Shown in pieces: positions 1 through 12,235 of a stretch of 64,000 bases of DNA. The translations under genes and the position numbers were made by a program. Positions within the stretch are counted from its first letter, which is position 1, and each line of letters opens with the position of its first letter. This DNA comes from Metarhizium brunneum (lineage: Eukaryota; Ascomycota; Sordariomycetes; Hypocreales; Clavicipitaceae), in assembly GCF_013426205.1 (NCBI RefSeq), contig NC_089423.1, positions 744,001 through 808,000 of the forward strand, given 5' to 3'. The notes under the pieces are model-generated. The model saw nothing but the letters and a program-made list of their open reading frames with translations, was not told the DNA's origin and made no database searches.

Positions 1-3000
1 GAAAGTTCTCGGCTTCAATACGGAGTGCCGTCCGGCCAGACCCGTGGCACATCATGGAACTCTGGCTCTTCATTCAATCTCGATTGCATTCCGCCTTGCT
101 ATTTCGCTTCGCACTTGTAGCTCAGAGTTGCACCGGGCTCGTCATGAGGAACAGGACGAAGGGGTGAATCAGGTGCATCTCTGTCCCCATTCGACTTGGG
201 ACTGGTTGGATATCGGGTCGCAAGCACTCCTTACAAAGCACCTGGCTGGGGACTGCCAGCATGAAGAAGATGGAGAAGCTCCCATGCACATGCACAACTC
301 CCGCATTGGATCTATACTCTCCAGCTTCCACCGTTTCTCCCAGCAAAATATTAGTCCCGGTGCTCCATACGGTACGGCCAATGCCCCTTCTTATTCGAAA
401 AGTGAGGTGGTTGCCACAGTGCGAGCTGAGTTGGAGAGATTGCTGCCTTTTCCAGACGCATCGTCTGCCACAATTGGCAATAGCGCACACCGTTCATTGA
501 TATTTCTGTCAGCATTCCCAGCATCACTTTTGTCCCGCGTCGCCGGATTGTTGGATCCCATACCGAGTGCAGACCACACACTTCAATCGACACATAGCGG
601 GAGACGATAGATGCAGACCGACTGTGGACTGCCTAGGCCGAGACTTTCTTCTGGACGGGACAGGGTTAATATTGCATCTGCCTGCAGGAACAACGCCGTA
701 TCGTCACGTCTTTTCAATTTATTTCCGAAGAGATTATATGCAAGAAGACATCGCCTTTGCCTTGATCTCACTGAGGGTGGGACGCCGGGTATTGAGATGG
801 TAGTCTTCGGGCGTTTGCTACAAGTGCAAGTGGCAAAGCGAGATTTACAATAGTTATGGCTTAGCCACTTGACTAAGGGAGTGCCGTTGTAGAGCCTAAC
901 GGCTTTTCCATTGGCTCGGGCCCTCTTGCAACTTGCAAAGGACGGAGTTACTACTTGCAAAGCTTGGGGAGCCAACTACCAAGGTAGCGGTGCGCACCCC
1001 AACTCTTGGGTGGCATGGGCGCCACCGCCTCGCCCAGCCCGCCCGCCAGATGCCAGGCTCACGATCTCTAATGCCAAGGTTCTTGGATCCAGGTTCCTTG
1101 GATCCCATCTTCTCTCGGCATAGACCGGCATGCTAGCTTATCATAATGGCCCAACTAGGCTTGGGTTCGGGAACGGTTCCCCATTCTAACCATGGAGGTG
1201 AGGGACGGCGCGCATTCGGCTCTACTGCTTCCAGACACCTCCATTGCAATTGCAGTATATTGGTATTCTTCTGGACACTTGCACTGTTTTGCGGTGCCCC
1301 ATGTTCACTGTACCAATCCGCTCTTGTCGGAGGTCGTCGCCTTTGTCAGGCCGACATGCATTTTTTTTCTTCTTGCCATGGTCGAATGCGACTACCATAA
1401 CACAGGTAATGCGCCCACGTCATGCCAGAGCCTCGGGGTTCAAGGAAGACCCCTATCGTTCATGGTCGCGCCGGAAATAGCAAAAACAAGATAAAGGTCG
1501 ACTTTTGCGCTCGCCACGTCATCTCCATGGCCGTTCTGCCGACAATCAGTGGCTCAACAACCTCTTGCTGCATGTGATAGAATATCAAACGTGCAGCGGT
1601 CAAAATGATACATCAGAAGCGGTTTCCAATGCTTGCCTGTACCATTGCAGATAAATGAACCGTCAATTCCCAGGGCCCCCGCGATCCGAGACAATTTACC
1701 GAGTAGATCGGCTTTCGTGGTAGTAATATTACTGGCCCGGCAGCGGGTCTCCCGCTCTTATTGCTGCGCCGGACGTTGCATTAAACTACGGAGTACAATA
1801 CAGACCAACATGCTACGACACAGCAATAAGGTTGTTCGGGCGACTGCCTTAGTTCTACTGTCGAACGATGGGCCACTACACCATGCCTGCTCGGTGCGCC
1901 TGGCTTGGGTCGGGAAATATTTCATTCAAGTAAGTTCTGCGCTGGTCTGCATAATGAATTGGTTGGCGTGTGCGCCGTGTTGGATGCTCCAACGCCGGCA
2001 TGTACTCGGTATGAGATGGATGGCTTTTAAATGCCTCGTAGCACCTTGGCCACTCCGTCATTGTCCACGTACAAGAAGCCTTGGTGCTGCTGGAGGACGG
2101 ATGGAGGAGGCGTTTTCAGGTGTAGCGTACAGGAGAGGTGGTCAGCCCAGATGCGAGTGGAACAGCCTGTCAGGGTTGCGTTTTCGAGCATTTCGAAGCA
2201 TCCATGAAGAGCCGAAGTCTGGTCTAGCCTCCAAGTCCCCCACGCAGGTCCACGATGGGCATGTTACAGGTTGTCCCCTCGAGCATCGTGACGGCTGGCG
2301 CGCTTGTGGGTAATGGATGAATGCGGAGGAGGAGTCTGAAGTTGCTCCTGGCTCCATTCATAAACTCATCATTCATGCGTGGTTGACTAACGACGGGAAA
2401 AGGGAACCAAGGCTTGAGCCGCTCGTCCCGCTCCGCCCAGGGCCACAGGGTCTCAGGCCCCAGGGCCTTTCTCTGGCGGTACGTAGCTACTGTGGTCCGC
2501 ACGAACGGTTTGCGGCTTCGCTATTGCCCTTGGATATGTTGAGTGGGCGTCACATCGTGCGTTTTACCAAGAGGTCGATGTGTTGTAATGGTCACCGTCT
2601 TCCCTTGCTACCCCCCCGGCGCGGACAACCCTTAGATGGTGCGGCTCACTTCCTCTATTGTAGGTGGACAAAAAAAAAATCAAAGTTTCAAGAATGGAAG
2701 GATGTTGACAATTTCAGATTATCATCAGGTTTTGATCTACTGACGACGGGTCGGTTAGGCCAAGGAGCAGCCTCACATGTTTTTACAAGGTTGAAGAAAG
2801 AAGCTCATATGGCAAGAATCCTGCACAGACACGGTGAGGCGCAGTGTCCTGTGTTTCGTCTGTGGATTCATGTTGGCTCTCCGTTTTGGAGGAGGGACTG
2901 AAGAAACGGAATGTATCTGACGCACTGTGTCTGTATCGTCTTCCCAGGTACGTCATCGGTACGTTTCCCGATATTTCTGCTTGTGCCGTTTGAAGACGCT

Positions 3001-4926
3001 GCATTGTATGTATGTACGACGTGTCGTGGCAACAAGTGCAAACAACTCTGGTGCCCAGTCCCCTTGCTCACCTTGGTCTGCTTGCCCTTGGCCCTGCCAG
3101 GCTTGGTATTAGTGCGGCATGTTAGGCAACTGGAAGTGGTGCATTTGTGATTCGTCACATTCGCACACCTTGAAGGATCCCGGTCGAACTGTCCGGGGTG
3201 GCCCCGTAGTCACAAGCCAGCGCAAACCAATGCATCTTTTAGACTTGGAGCGCGGCATGGGTTTGAACCATGTGCCCGCCTAGTGTAAACCATCCGGCTT
3301 TACGACTTTACGGAGACGAATGTATCTGGGGTACGTACGGAATACGCCAGTCAGTATCAGCTTATGTACATTACAGAATGAGATGGCGATGGGCGATGGC
3401 GTCTTTTAAAGCTGACTGCATGACAGGAAAGCGCCTGACGCGGCTTGATTGACCAGGATAAATGAAAAAAAAAACGACCTGTCTTTGCCGTCAACAGGCC
3501 GTCCTTCAACCGTCTTTATTTGAAATTATTCATCATTTGTGCCACCTTTCCCGCACAGACGAATCAATCTTTGGCTCCACTGCCACGCGGGACTGCTGCC
3601 CGGCAAATGCAGGCCCAGACTCGGCTTAGACGAATTTTCCATCACAACCACACAGCAGTCTACGTCTGCTTCAACTGCCCTCTCTTCCATTCCTGGATTC
3701 ATCTGGCTGGCGTCGTTCGCACAAGCTCCCTCCCAGGTACCCGGAGGAGATGCTCCAGCGGTTGGTTCAGTGCGGCCGAGGCGGTCCTCGCCCGTCAGTG
3801 GCGCAACGACCGAGTCTAATACTCCAGCCACGCTTCAGGACCGCCGGTGACTGGATGCCGCATTCCAACATGTTGGTTGAACACCCAGGTAGCAACGGAG
3901 CAGTTCGTAGCGGCCTGTTTCATTTGTGGAGAAAGCGCTGCGGATCGACGTGTGCGCTCGGCAATCGGGATGTAGCGTCACGCACTGCGTCACTTGCGGG
4001 CGAAGAAAGCAGTATACCCTCATGTTTGGAAATGGCTGTTCCTTCAACGCAAATGCCCTGCCTGCCAAGGCGAAACACGGTGCTCGCTCGTTCACAGAGA
4101 AGCACTGCCTTGCGACGCCGTGACTGGCGTTGGCTTTGAATACACGCCATGTCCGCATCCAAACTTGCAGAATTGAAGGCGGGCGACCGGGCAGCCAAGT
4201 CACAAGCACCAGTATTCTATTTCAAATCACCCACGCCGCCACTCAAGGCCGTGCTATCCGCCCTGGGAACATGGTGAAAATGGTCAACTGGTAGTAGTAC
4301 AGACGGCTACTGGGCCAAACCGAGCCTGAGCCTCCTCAACCTCGCTGCGTAGTACCGAGTAGCGCAATGCACATGTTTTGCCACCAAGGGAAATCACCCG
4401 ACACCTATATCACAAAACTCTTATACATGGCCAGTCGGCAGTCGTCGTGGCAAGCAAATTACCCCAGCATCCAGGTTTTCCCCCATCCCACACATGCCAG
4501 GCCCGGCGCCTGCCCGGGCACCACGACGCGTCCCGTGGTGGATGGTCGGGTTCTGGCGAGCGTCGCAGCGGGATCCACCGCCGTGTGGTCTGCTGATCGT
4601 CTAGTGTGGGTGAAGCTTGAGGCCTTCATGTCTTGTTCTGCTCTTCTTCTCGGCCAGATGGTGCGAGGGACATGGGCCAATGGGGGATTTTAGAACCGCC
4701 GCCAATCAGGGGCGGTCGAACCGGTGAATTGGGCTGTTTTTGTTTTTATTGAACTGTCATTGTCTTGTCGAAGCGGACTTGTGAGGCGGCCGCGGATGAC
4801 ATACATTGAAATGGCGATGTGCGCCGTGAGATGGGGCAGCGGTTTATGATTGGTGCTTGACGGGTGTTTCTGGCGTCTACACGTCGATCGCGCCATGTAG
4901 TGGGATACTTGGTTCCTGGCCATGCG
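1..4926. other. Gene-poor stretch without recognisable genes
   Basis: I read all frames and found no domain, no convincing exon series and no repeat family. Open frames reach 188 codons (44-610, +) and 194 codons (2317-2901, +), but their composition looks random and the opposite strand is open over much of the same DNA. A TACGGAGTA motif lies at 1787-1795. Confidence 0.5.
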
Positions 4927-6015
4927 CTATTCTACCTTGTTGAAGAGGACCTTGACCTCGCGCAGACCCGGCTTGGCCTGGTCCCAGATGATCTTGAGGG
5001 CTGAGGCGTTTCCGTCGCTGCCAAACTTGAACTCGGCGGCGAGGGCGGCGCCAATTTCCCGAGGCACCTCTGCGGAGCTGAGATAGAGGACCCAGTAGCC
5101 TACCGAGACGTGCCGCAGGAGCACGTCGGAGTCGATGATGATGCCGCTGCGGTTGCTGCCGACGAGGACCGTGGACACCGCGTCCTCAGGGCCTGTTGTC
5201 TCCTTGAGCTGTATGGTTCCGTAGCCCAGGTCCAAGTTTGTGCCGGCGAGATGGGTGCTGTTTTGGGTTGGCGGGATTCTGGGCGACCGTCTCTCAGTGT
5301 ATAGCACGTCGAAAGCGTTGACGATTTTGTCCCGGAGGTTCTGGCGCTCCTTTTTTCAGTCTGGTGGCTCGGTAAATTAGCAGGCCATTTGGAATACATC
5401 ATGACTTACTGGCCTGATACGTCGATGCGGCGGTCCTTGGGAACCTCGAGCCTGTCTTCGATCACCCTCGGCGAGAGGTGCGTCTCGACCGAGTTCAAAG
5501 TGCCGGCGGTATTTCCAAATATGGCAATGCCATACCGGAGATCTCGGAACTAAAAGACGAATGTGCCAAAGGCGCCTGTCGCTCCGATGTGCGAACACAC
5601 GACATGCGATAGCGTGATATATATGAAATTGCAGTACTACTGGAGAATGACCCGCGGGGAGCCGTCAAGGGCAGATTGAAAAGGTTTCGAACAAGGTCCC
5701 GATTCGGCACTCTTTTCATCCCTGTGACGAGCCTACGCCATGTCGTTGCGAGGCATACTCGTGCGATGACTTGCGGCGTCTTCCAGCGTCAAGTGGTTGG
5801 TCGCCTACTCGTCCTGCAGGACGAAGTCGTCGCGGATAATGGAGGCGATGGGCGTGCTCCAGCCGCCGTTGGGGACAGAATGTGACCCGTTCAGAATCCG
5901 CTGAGCCAGAGCCGCGTCGACAAAGGCCTTGGTGTCGAGCCTCCGTGCTATAATGTCTTCGGACTTGCTGGGGTATCTGGGAGGACGGCAAATCAATAAC
6001 CCTGGCGTCATGTAA
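4927..6015 (-). pseudogene. Decayed serine beta-lactamase-family (class C type) hydrolase
   Basis: Fragments of a fungal beta-lactamase/transpeptidase-like protein (PF00144 type) can be read in order on the minus strand. First comes STPIASIIRDDFVLQDE, then ATNHLTLEDAASHRTSMPRND, which matches the family's 'lEDilsHrTGmP' block. These are followed by RYGIAIFGNTAG near 5.5 kb and a C-terminal beta-rich segment at 4927-5307. In-frame stops fall right after LQDE, after PRNDMA (where the family has Trp, so possibly TGG to TAG) and after GTFVF. The middle of the catalytic domain appears deleted. The N-terminal block reads LDTK where a nucleophilic SxxK is expected. I infer a non-functional remnant; the 5' limit is approximate. 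Family assignment rests on motif recognition only. Confidence 0.7.
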
Positions 6016-6851
6016 GCGTGAACTGGTAATTGTGAATGTTATTGCCATGGCATTTCATCGTCACTCGCCTAGGCGTACTCCTCGCCGCCGTCGACAGCTG
6101 CACCCGACAGCCCCGGCACCCTCTACTCCTCCAGCAGGTTATTGACATGTATGCCAAGTTCACTTGTGAATAGATTGATTCCCTGAGCCCGTGGTATCGT
6201 CCGGGTGGCTTCCCATCAGGGTACTGAAATAGAATCAGTAGTCTGAGTGTCATGTCCAACGGCCCCAAGGCCGCCATGTTGTCGGATAAGTCGGAATGTA
6301 GTAGGCGAAGCAGCAAACTGAGAAGGAAACGGCGAGGAATGAGGTGGTTTGTTGTTGATCCGGCAATTCCCAATCCTGGCCAAGTGTGTAACTCGTGCGA
6401 CGTCCGTAAGATATAATCTCCCTACCCTGTTGGGACTGGTAATGGACTCATCGACTTAATAACGTCTACATGCGCTCGCTACAAGGCTGAAACGAATGTA
6501 CGCATGTCCATGATCCGAGACTCAACTTGATGAAATCTAAGTTTGATCCTCCTACGTTGCTCCCGTTGAGGTCCTTCACTTTGGACAATTCTACATCTAC
6601 CCCGCATGTCTTGATTCTTGAAGGTGCGCTGAGCGGCCATCGCTCTTTTATATCTGTCAAGTGACGCCGGTGTCCAACATGGCATCTAGACGTGCGGACG
6701 GGCCCGGGCCATGCGCCCAACACGTCTTCTCCAAGGGGGAAAAGAGAAATCGATCAATTTGCAACAGTACACGAGCGCTGGGGGTTGTTTGTCTTGTCTA
6801 CTACTCTATTCGTGACATCTACCTAGATCGTATTCCAAGTGCCGCGGCCCG
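6016..6851. other. Intergenic region between the dead beta-lactamase and the subtilase 3' end
   Basis: Only short, overlapping open frames on both strands and no recognised domain. It probably holds the 3' untranslated region of the subtilase gene at its right edge. Confidence 0.4.
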
Positions 6852-9542
6852 TTAGTTGCGATACTTGATATAAAACGACTGCGTCCTGGCCACATCCCAG
6901 TCCTGCGTCTTGCTCTCGTCGCCGTAGATCCTGAGCGCCCTGGTTACGAACTGATACTTCCCTGCAGGCGCGTACCTGCCTGAGTCGAGCTTGCCGTCCC
7001 AGGACCACCAGCTGACGCCCCTTGGGTTCCAAAAGCTAGGGAACCCGGAGGGCTGGCCGATGGTCTTGATGCCCATGGTTTCGGTGGTGAGGTTCTTGGG
7101 CGGACACGTGGTCATGGGCACCACGTCGATTTTCACCTGGGACGACCCGAGCGCGAGGCCGACGTAGACTGCTGGAAGGACGTCGTCTGCGCCGGCACTC
7201 CCCGCGGCGGGAAGCAGGAACGTGGTGTTGTCGGGCGCCTTGACGTACTTCTTGGAGTCGTTGGAGTGGAAGATCCAGGACTGGTCGGAGGCAAGCACTG
7301 TCGAGTTGCGCAGGGAGTCGGTGAGGCCCTGGTACGGCATCGACAGGGACGAGCCGTCGGTCCCGTTGACGGTGATGTAGCCGGACCAGAGGGCGAGACG
7401 GGCGCCGTCAAGGCCGCCGGGTGGTGTGGCCACGACGTGCACTACTGCTTGCTCGCCGGGGGCGACGGTCACGCTGTCCTGCGAGAATGCAAGACTGGCG
7501 TAGGAGCCCGCTGCCTCGTTTGGGAAGGCCATTGGGTATACTGAGCCTTTTTGTAGAGTGTACATGGTCAGGGATGAGACTTGGCCGAGTCGATACGTTG
7601 CCGGGTTCTTGCCGGTATTAGTGATGGTGAGGTTAAGCTCGCGAACCCGATGGTCGGTGTCATTGAAAGAAAGGCTAGAGGGCGATAGGAGGGATGTCGT
7701 GTACGCGGCGTCGTAGGCTTGGACCATGCCGCCGCCTTGTTGGGCAGCCGGGGCAAGTCTGCTGTAGAACTGCTTGCCGTCATTGAATAGCTGCGGATTG
7801 GCGGTAGCAGAGAGAAGGTCATTTATGAGCCGAGGATCGCGCGTGCCTCTGACTTCTGAAACTAGGGCAATAATGGCAGCCGTGATAGGGCAGGACATGG
7901 AGGTACCAGACATGACGGCATAGCTGCCCTTGGCAACAGGGTATGTCGACAGGATGTTGCCTCCAGGGGCGCCGATTTGCGGTTTAAAATCCATTTCCCA
8001 AGTCGGGCCCCAAGAGGAAAAGAGGCTGATTGCGCCGCCGGTGACATTGTTGCCAACCTCGCTTGTAACAGACTGGGACTTGGAAAAGCTGACAAAGTCG
8101 ACGTTGACTTTGGACCCGGCCTTGAGGCTCTTCACCCACGAAGCACCAATTTCAGGGGTGACCATGCCAGAGCCGTTCATGAGAGACGCAGAGTCATCAA
8201 GCGTGGGGGCAAAGTCGCCGGCAACGTTGTTATAAACAATTATGTACTTGGCTCCTTTGGCGGCTAGGTTGACAGCCTTGTCTGCAAAGAGACAGGTGCC
8301 ACGACGGACAAGAACGATGTACTTGCCCAGATCAGGCGTGTTATCCGGCAGAGCAGTGCAAGCGTCATTGGCAATAGTGCTATCAAGACTGGTGGCATAG
8401 AGCGGCATGGAAACACCTTGGAGGGCCGGCGTTCCGGGAACATAGAGGAAGTCTGTTGCTTTGCCGCCATCGACGCTGTAGCCGGCATGGAAGTGCACAG
8501 AGGGCGTGAGAATGTTGTCGTACGACGCGACGGCGGTAACTCCCTTGCCGTTGGCAGCAGTACTGATGTAGAAGAGTCCATGATCGCCATCGTTGCCGGC
8601 CGAGATGGCGCAGGGGACGCCTTGTTCAACAATCCGAGAAACGGCGACGGCCCAGGGCTCTTCAGTCCAGCCGAGGGCCCCGACGATAGATGCGCTAATA
8701 ATCTGAGCGCCATCTTCAAAAGCTTTATTAAAGGCGGAAATAAGAATGTCATTGCCAGCCAGGCCGTCACATCCAAATACACGATAGGCGCCAAGGGTGA
8801 CATTAGGGGCCGCGCCAGTAAACCCATGGGGATTTGGCTGAGCAGCGACAATACCGGCAACGTGTGATCCGTGTCCGTTGCAGTCCATGGGGTCGTTGTC
8901 CGGCACCGGGGTGTTGGATCCAGTGTAGGCGTCGCCAACAAGATCGGTGCCAAATGACACGAGACAGCCCTTGCCGAAGCAATTGTTGCCCAGGGCAGGA
9001 TGCGTGTAGTCGATGCCAGTATCGATAATGGCTACTTTTACGCCTTTTCCCGTGACTCCCCTGGCTCTAAGTTTGTCCACCTGAGTCATGACGTGAGGCG
9101 AGAAGGTGTCGGCCTTTATACCATCTCGGCTGGAGATCTTGCCGGCTTCTGGTGTTCCGACCACGCGAACATTGGACTCGGGCACGCCAAAGAGGTCAAT
9201 TGGCCAGACGTTCTTGACCGCTGGCATTTGAGCAATCTTTTCTGCCTTTTTCTCGGCATTTTTAACATCGTGCAGCTGGATAGATACGCCCTTGAAAAGC
9301 TTGTAGTCAAGCTTCATGCGAGTGGTGGCTTCGTCGTTCAGAGCTCCGAGCACAGCTGAGGCGTCCTGAGCCCAGGTCAGACCACAATATCTTTTTCTGC
9401 GATAAATCAAGAACATGGTAGGAGAGCTACTTACATGGCCGTCTTGAAGTTCCACGATATATCCTCCGGGGACTCGAGCTGATGCGGCCAGAGCTGTCGC
9501 AGCGGCCGCAAGAAGCGACATGACGATTTCGAGCTTCACCAT
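6852..9542 (-). CDS. Secreted subtilisin-like serine protease (S8, PA-domain type, Pr1C/Vpr-like)
   Basis: Two exons, 9435-9542 and 6852-9365, encode 873 residues. The start at 9542 is chosen because residues 1-20 form a signal peptide (MVKLEIV then an Ala/Leu core); an upstream in-frame ATG at 9581 would hide it. An inhibitor-type propeptide follows (about 25-110). The S8 catalytic triad is visible: Asp151 in AIIDTGIDYTHP, His201 in NGHGSHVAG and Ser525 in GTSMSCP, with the oxyanion Asn294 in SAGNDG. A protease-associated insert lies at about 350-440 and Fn3-like beta domains occupy the C-terminal third. Several NxT/S sites suggest glycosylation. The 69-base intron (donor GTAAGT, branch CTGAC, acceptor CTCAG) is a multiple of three and stop-free, so retention would insert 23 residues. 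Related proteases in entomopathogens degrade host cuticle protein; that role here is inference. Confidence 0.93.
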   Translation of the reverse strand: MVKLEIVMSLLAAAATALAASARVPGGYIVELQDGHVSSSPTMFLIYRRKRYCGLTWAQDASAVLGALNDEATTRMKLDYKLFKGVSIQLHDVKNAEKKAEKIAQMPAVKNVWPIDLFGVPESNVRVVGTPEAGKISSRDGIKADTFSPHVMTQVDKLRARGVTGKGVKVAIIDTGIDYTHPALGNNCFGKGCLVSFGTDLVGDAYTGSNTPVPDNDPMDCNGHGSHVAGIVAAQPNPHGFTGAAPNVTLGAYRVFGCDGLAGNDILISAFNKAFEDGAQIISASIVGALGWTEEPWAVAVSRIVEQGVPCAISAGNDGDHGLFYISTAANGKGVTAVASYDNILTPSVHFHAGYSVDGGKATDFLYVPGTPALQGVSMPLYATSLDSTIANDACTALPDNTPDLGKYIVLVRRGTCLFADKAVNLAAKGAKYIIVYNNVAGDFAPTLDDSASLMNGSGMVTPEIGASWVKSLKAGSKVNVDFVSFSKSQSVTSEVGNNVTGGAISLFSSWGPTWEMDFKPQIGAPGGNILSTYPVAKGSYAVMSGTSMSCPITAAIIALVSEVRGTRDPRLINDLLSATANPQLFNDGKQFYSRLAPAAQQGGGMVQAYDAAYTTSLLSPSSLSFNDTDHRVRELNLTITNTGKNPATYRLGQVSSLTMYTLQKGSVYPMAFPNEAAGSYASLAFSQDSVTVAPGEQAVVHVVATPPGGLDGARLALWSGYITVNGTDGSSLSMPYQGLTDSLRNSTVLASDQSWIFHSNDSKKYVKAPDNTTFLLPAAGSAGADDVLPAVYVGLALGSSQVKIDVVPMTTCPPKNLTTETMGIKTIGQPSGFPSFWNPRGVSWWSWDGKLDSGRYAPAGKYQFVTRALRIYGDESKTQDWDVARTQSFYIKYRN

Positions 9543-10988
9543 TACAACCTGGGTTGAAGCGGATCCCGGCAGTTGCGACAAAGACTGAATAAAACAACAG
9601 TACGAAAAGGTTGAAATAGCACTCCCCCCTCCACGGCAGCGCCGGCGAGAGCAGATATATACATTGCAGCCAAGGACGGCAAGGAAGCCGCATACAGTCG
9701 ACGTCGCGTACAGCCGAATGCTCAGACCATTGTTATCTTTGCAATACCGCGAGCGACAAAGCTGACAAAGAGGATAGTTCAGGCCCCAGCCTGTTACCTA
9801 ACCATGTCTACATATTTAGTCCGATTTGTGCTGCAGCAATGGTCTCCGATACCACCGCCATGGGCTGCTCGATGCGGAAGGTGAGCAAATACCCTGGCGA
9901 TAATAGATTATAGATTGAGTGGGGTGTCGTCCAAATTCCCCATCATCAACTACTATGTACATACTACATAGTCCGGTGAAAACGCATGCAACTAACCATC
10001 TTGGGCCCTAAATGTCCATGCGGGGAACGCATGTACTCGACACAGATATCCTCTTCTATTTTCATTACCCAATTTTCGTCCCAGGCCGGCAGTAAGGAAA
10101 CGGAATTGTAAATGAGATGGATCCTTGCCCGGCGGTGACGTCCCGGGACCAGCACACAAGGCCCAAGGTTCTCATTCTGCTGGCGGCTTCTTCCATGGTT
10201 CGGGCTTAGACATGCCGAGATGCTGATTTGCCGTTGTATCATTGAGCCTGCCACCTTCTGTATCGGCAGCGGAGAGAGATAATACCTTCGCACCTATTCA
10301 TGGACAATGCAAACGGTGTTTGATACTGGAGCTGTATTCTAGAACTTGCAATTAGGTTGGCTCTGCACGAGGAATTCGCGGCACGACTGGGCTTTCAACG
10401 TACTTGACGGTGATGTCTGCCCCTGACTATTTTGCGCCCTTCTTCATCTCCTACTCTGTTTGGAATGGTACGTCGTATAGGCAGATCGGACTGTCCAGGC
10501 ACCTTTGATTGACGCAGATAGCTTCCATGATAATTACGTTGAACAATTCACGCTGAGAATAGTTGGGGACGCGTATATGTGAGCTTTGCCGATATGCGGG
10601 AGTTTTAAAGACGTATGACTGCTGCGTTGGTAATTCCCGACTGCGTAGTTGATGTGGCTGCATTGGTATCACCGCACCCATACCAAGGTAATTGCGGCTG
10701 GTCGCCAAAGGCAAATTGCTACGTCCCAAAAGGCTTTGGTCGTTATAACCAGCAAATAAAGGGGACTACCCGATCGACTGTCGCAGTTAAACGCCACGCA
10801 GTATTTCGCACCTGTTCATGCGCTGCGTAGCCAGGGGAGACCATATTCCTAGGCCATTTACGAGGATGGCTGACCGTATGTTGTGCGCGGTGCTATGTCG
10901 CAAAGAAAATGATGTACCTATCCTACACGCTCTATGATTCAAGGACTCTATTGAATATCCGGCATGACAGCAACGGTTGCTGATTGTA
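9543..10988. other. Intergenic region upstream of the subtilase
   Basis: Carries the subtilase promoter at its left end. Open frames here stay below 110 codons and show no domain. Nothing else is supportable. Confidence 0.4.
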
Positions 10989-12235
10989 TTAGATGGCAGC
11001 AGGCGACGAGATTTGTGTAAATTCGGTGCCAAGAATTCGGTTCATCCAGCTTCCAACGTCGTAGGCATCTTTCCTTCCCAGGCCAGCCTGAAAAAGCTGC
11101 GTGTCCCAGTTGGATATGTCATGAAGAGAACGATTGATAAGCTGCTGTTCGCTAAAGTTTTGCTGCCCGCCAATGCTAAATCGTTCAATAATGCCATGTC
11201 TTGCTTCAAAGTGAAGTTTATGCTACCCTGGTGTCAGCTGGAGAAGTTGCTCTGAGATGTGTCTGTCCTGCTTACATCAAATGATAGTTCAGGCCGATGG
11301 CGAGGATCCTCCTCAAACGGATGAGTGCAAAATGTGAACCGCGGGGTTTGTCCATATATCCAATCCTTGGATCGCAGTTCTTCGTACCCACTGGCTATCC
11401 TTTGATCCTGAGATGCGCGACTGTCGAATTCTGTCTGCACGTCAAAGTCACCATACATTTTGGCAAACTCTCCGACAACCGCGTCCTTGAACACCTCGAC
11501 ATCCAAGTCCACATTCCTCACCGGACTCCGCACACTATCAACACCCCTGGCTTTCACAAAGGGCTCTGCCGGCGACCGAAGCATCCCCGAGATATTTGAC
11601 AGATTGGGACTGCGAAGAAGACATGTACCGTGGTGCAAGGATCGCAAACGCGTCAGCTTGTACGCAGAGCCGGAGATTTTGAATGTGCTGTGAGCCGGCT
11701 TGCCATCTAATTGTACGTCCATGACGATGTCGTGCCGTTTGTTAACGCTCGTAGTTGGTCGTCCCAGTGACTTAAGCGCCCGAACTATCATTTCCGCATG
11801 TTTATCTCGATCAAACGCCTGCGGAGGGCAAATGACGCTGAAGTTGACATTGCCAAGGTCGTGAAACACTGTTCCACCACCAGAGCGCCTTCTAACAAGC
11901 TTGACCGCAGAGTCTTTCCATCCGATTTCGTCTGGGCGGTTCACAATTTGCGCAAGTCGCGATAGATTGACCTCCAGCCACGGATTCTGGTTCCGGCCAA
12001 AGACGACGCATGGCGAGTTAACGTAGAGCAATAAAATAGTCGACTCTGGCGGAGTTGTTTGCAGCAGTCTATGCTCGACGGAGAGGTTCAAGAGAGGATC
12101 ATTGGACCTGGATATGTAGACTTGTGTCTTGTTGGCGTGGTGAGCGGCAGCCTCGACAGAGAAGAGGCGTGTCTGATGACATGTTGTCTTGAGGGCCGAG
12201 GTGAACCGCCTCATCGAAGGGCCCCAGCGAGACAT
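10989..12235 (-). CDS. Lipoate-protein ligase A family enzyme (mitochondrial)
   Basis: Two exons, 11276-12235 and 10989-11222, encode 397 residues. The family attaches lipoate to E2 and H-protein subunits of 2-oxoacid dehydrogenases and the glycine cleavage system. The lipoate-adenylate signature RRRSGGGTVFHDLGNVNFS is present, followed by the lysine segment FKISGSAYK. The basic N-terminus is compatible with mitochondrial import. The catalytic domain is followed by the HPFEEDPRHRPELSFD turn. The 53-base intron (GTAAGC; branch CTGAC; acceptor GGTAG) is needed: reading straight through stops after 333 residues and loses the conserved tail, where exon 2 gives LHFEARHGII and ends DVGSWMNRILG. It faces the broken chorismate synthase head to head across about 700 bases. 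Confidence 0.92.

Noticed and set aside
44..610. 188-codon plus-strand frame at the left end
   Set aside because: No signature, overlapped by open minus frames, no supporting splice or start context. Could be real but cannot be supported.
2317..2901. 194-codon plus-strand frame
   Set aside because: Composition looks random (Pro/Arg/Leu-rich with poly-Lys from an A run); no family recognised.
3520..4176. Overlapping plus-strand frames with cysteines near 3.9-4.1 kb, considered as a CFEM-type or secreted protein
   Set aside because: Cysteine spacing does not match CFEM, the frame contains a stop, and there is no signal peptide.
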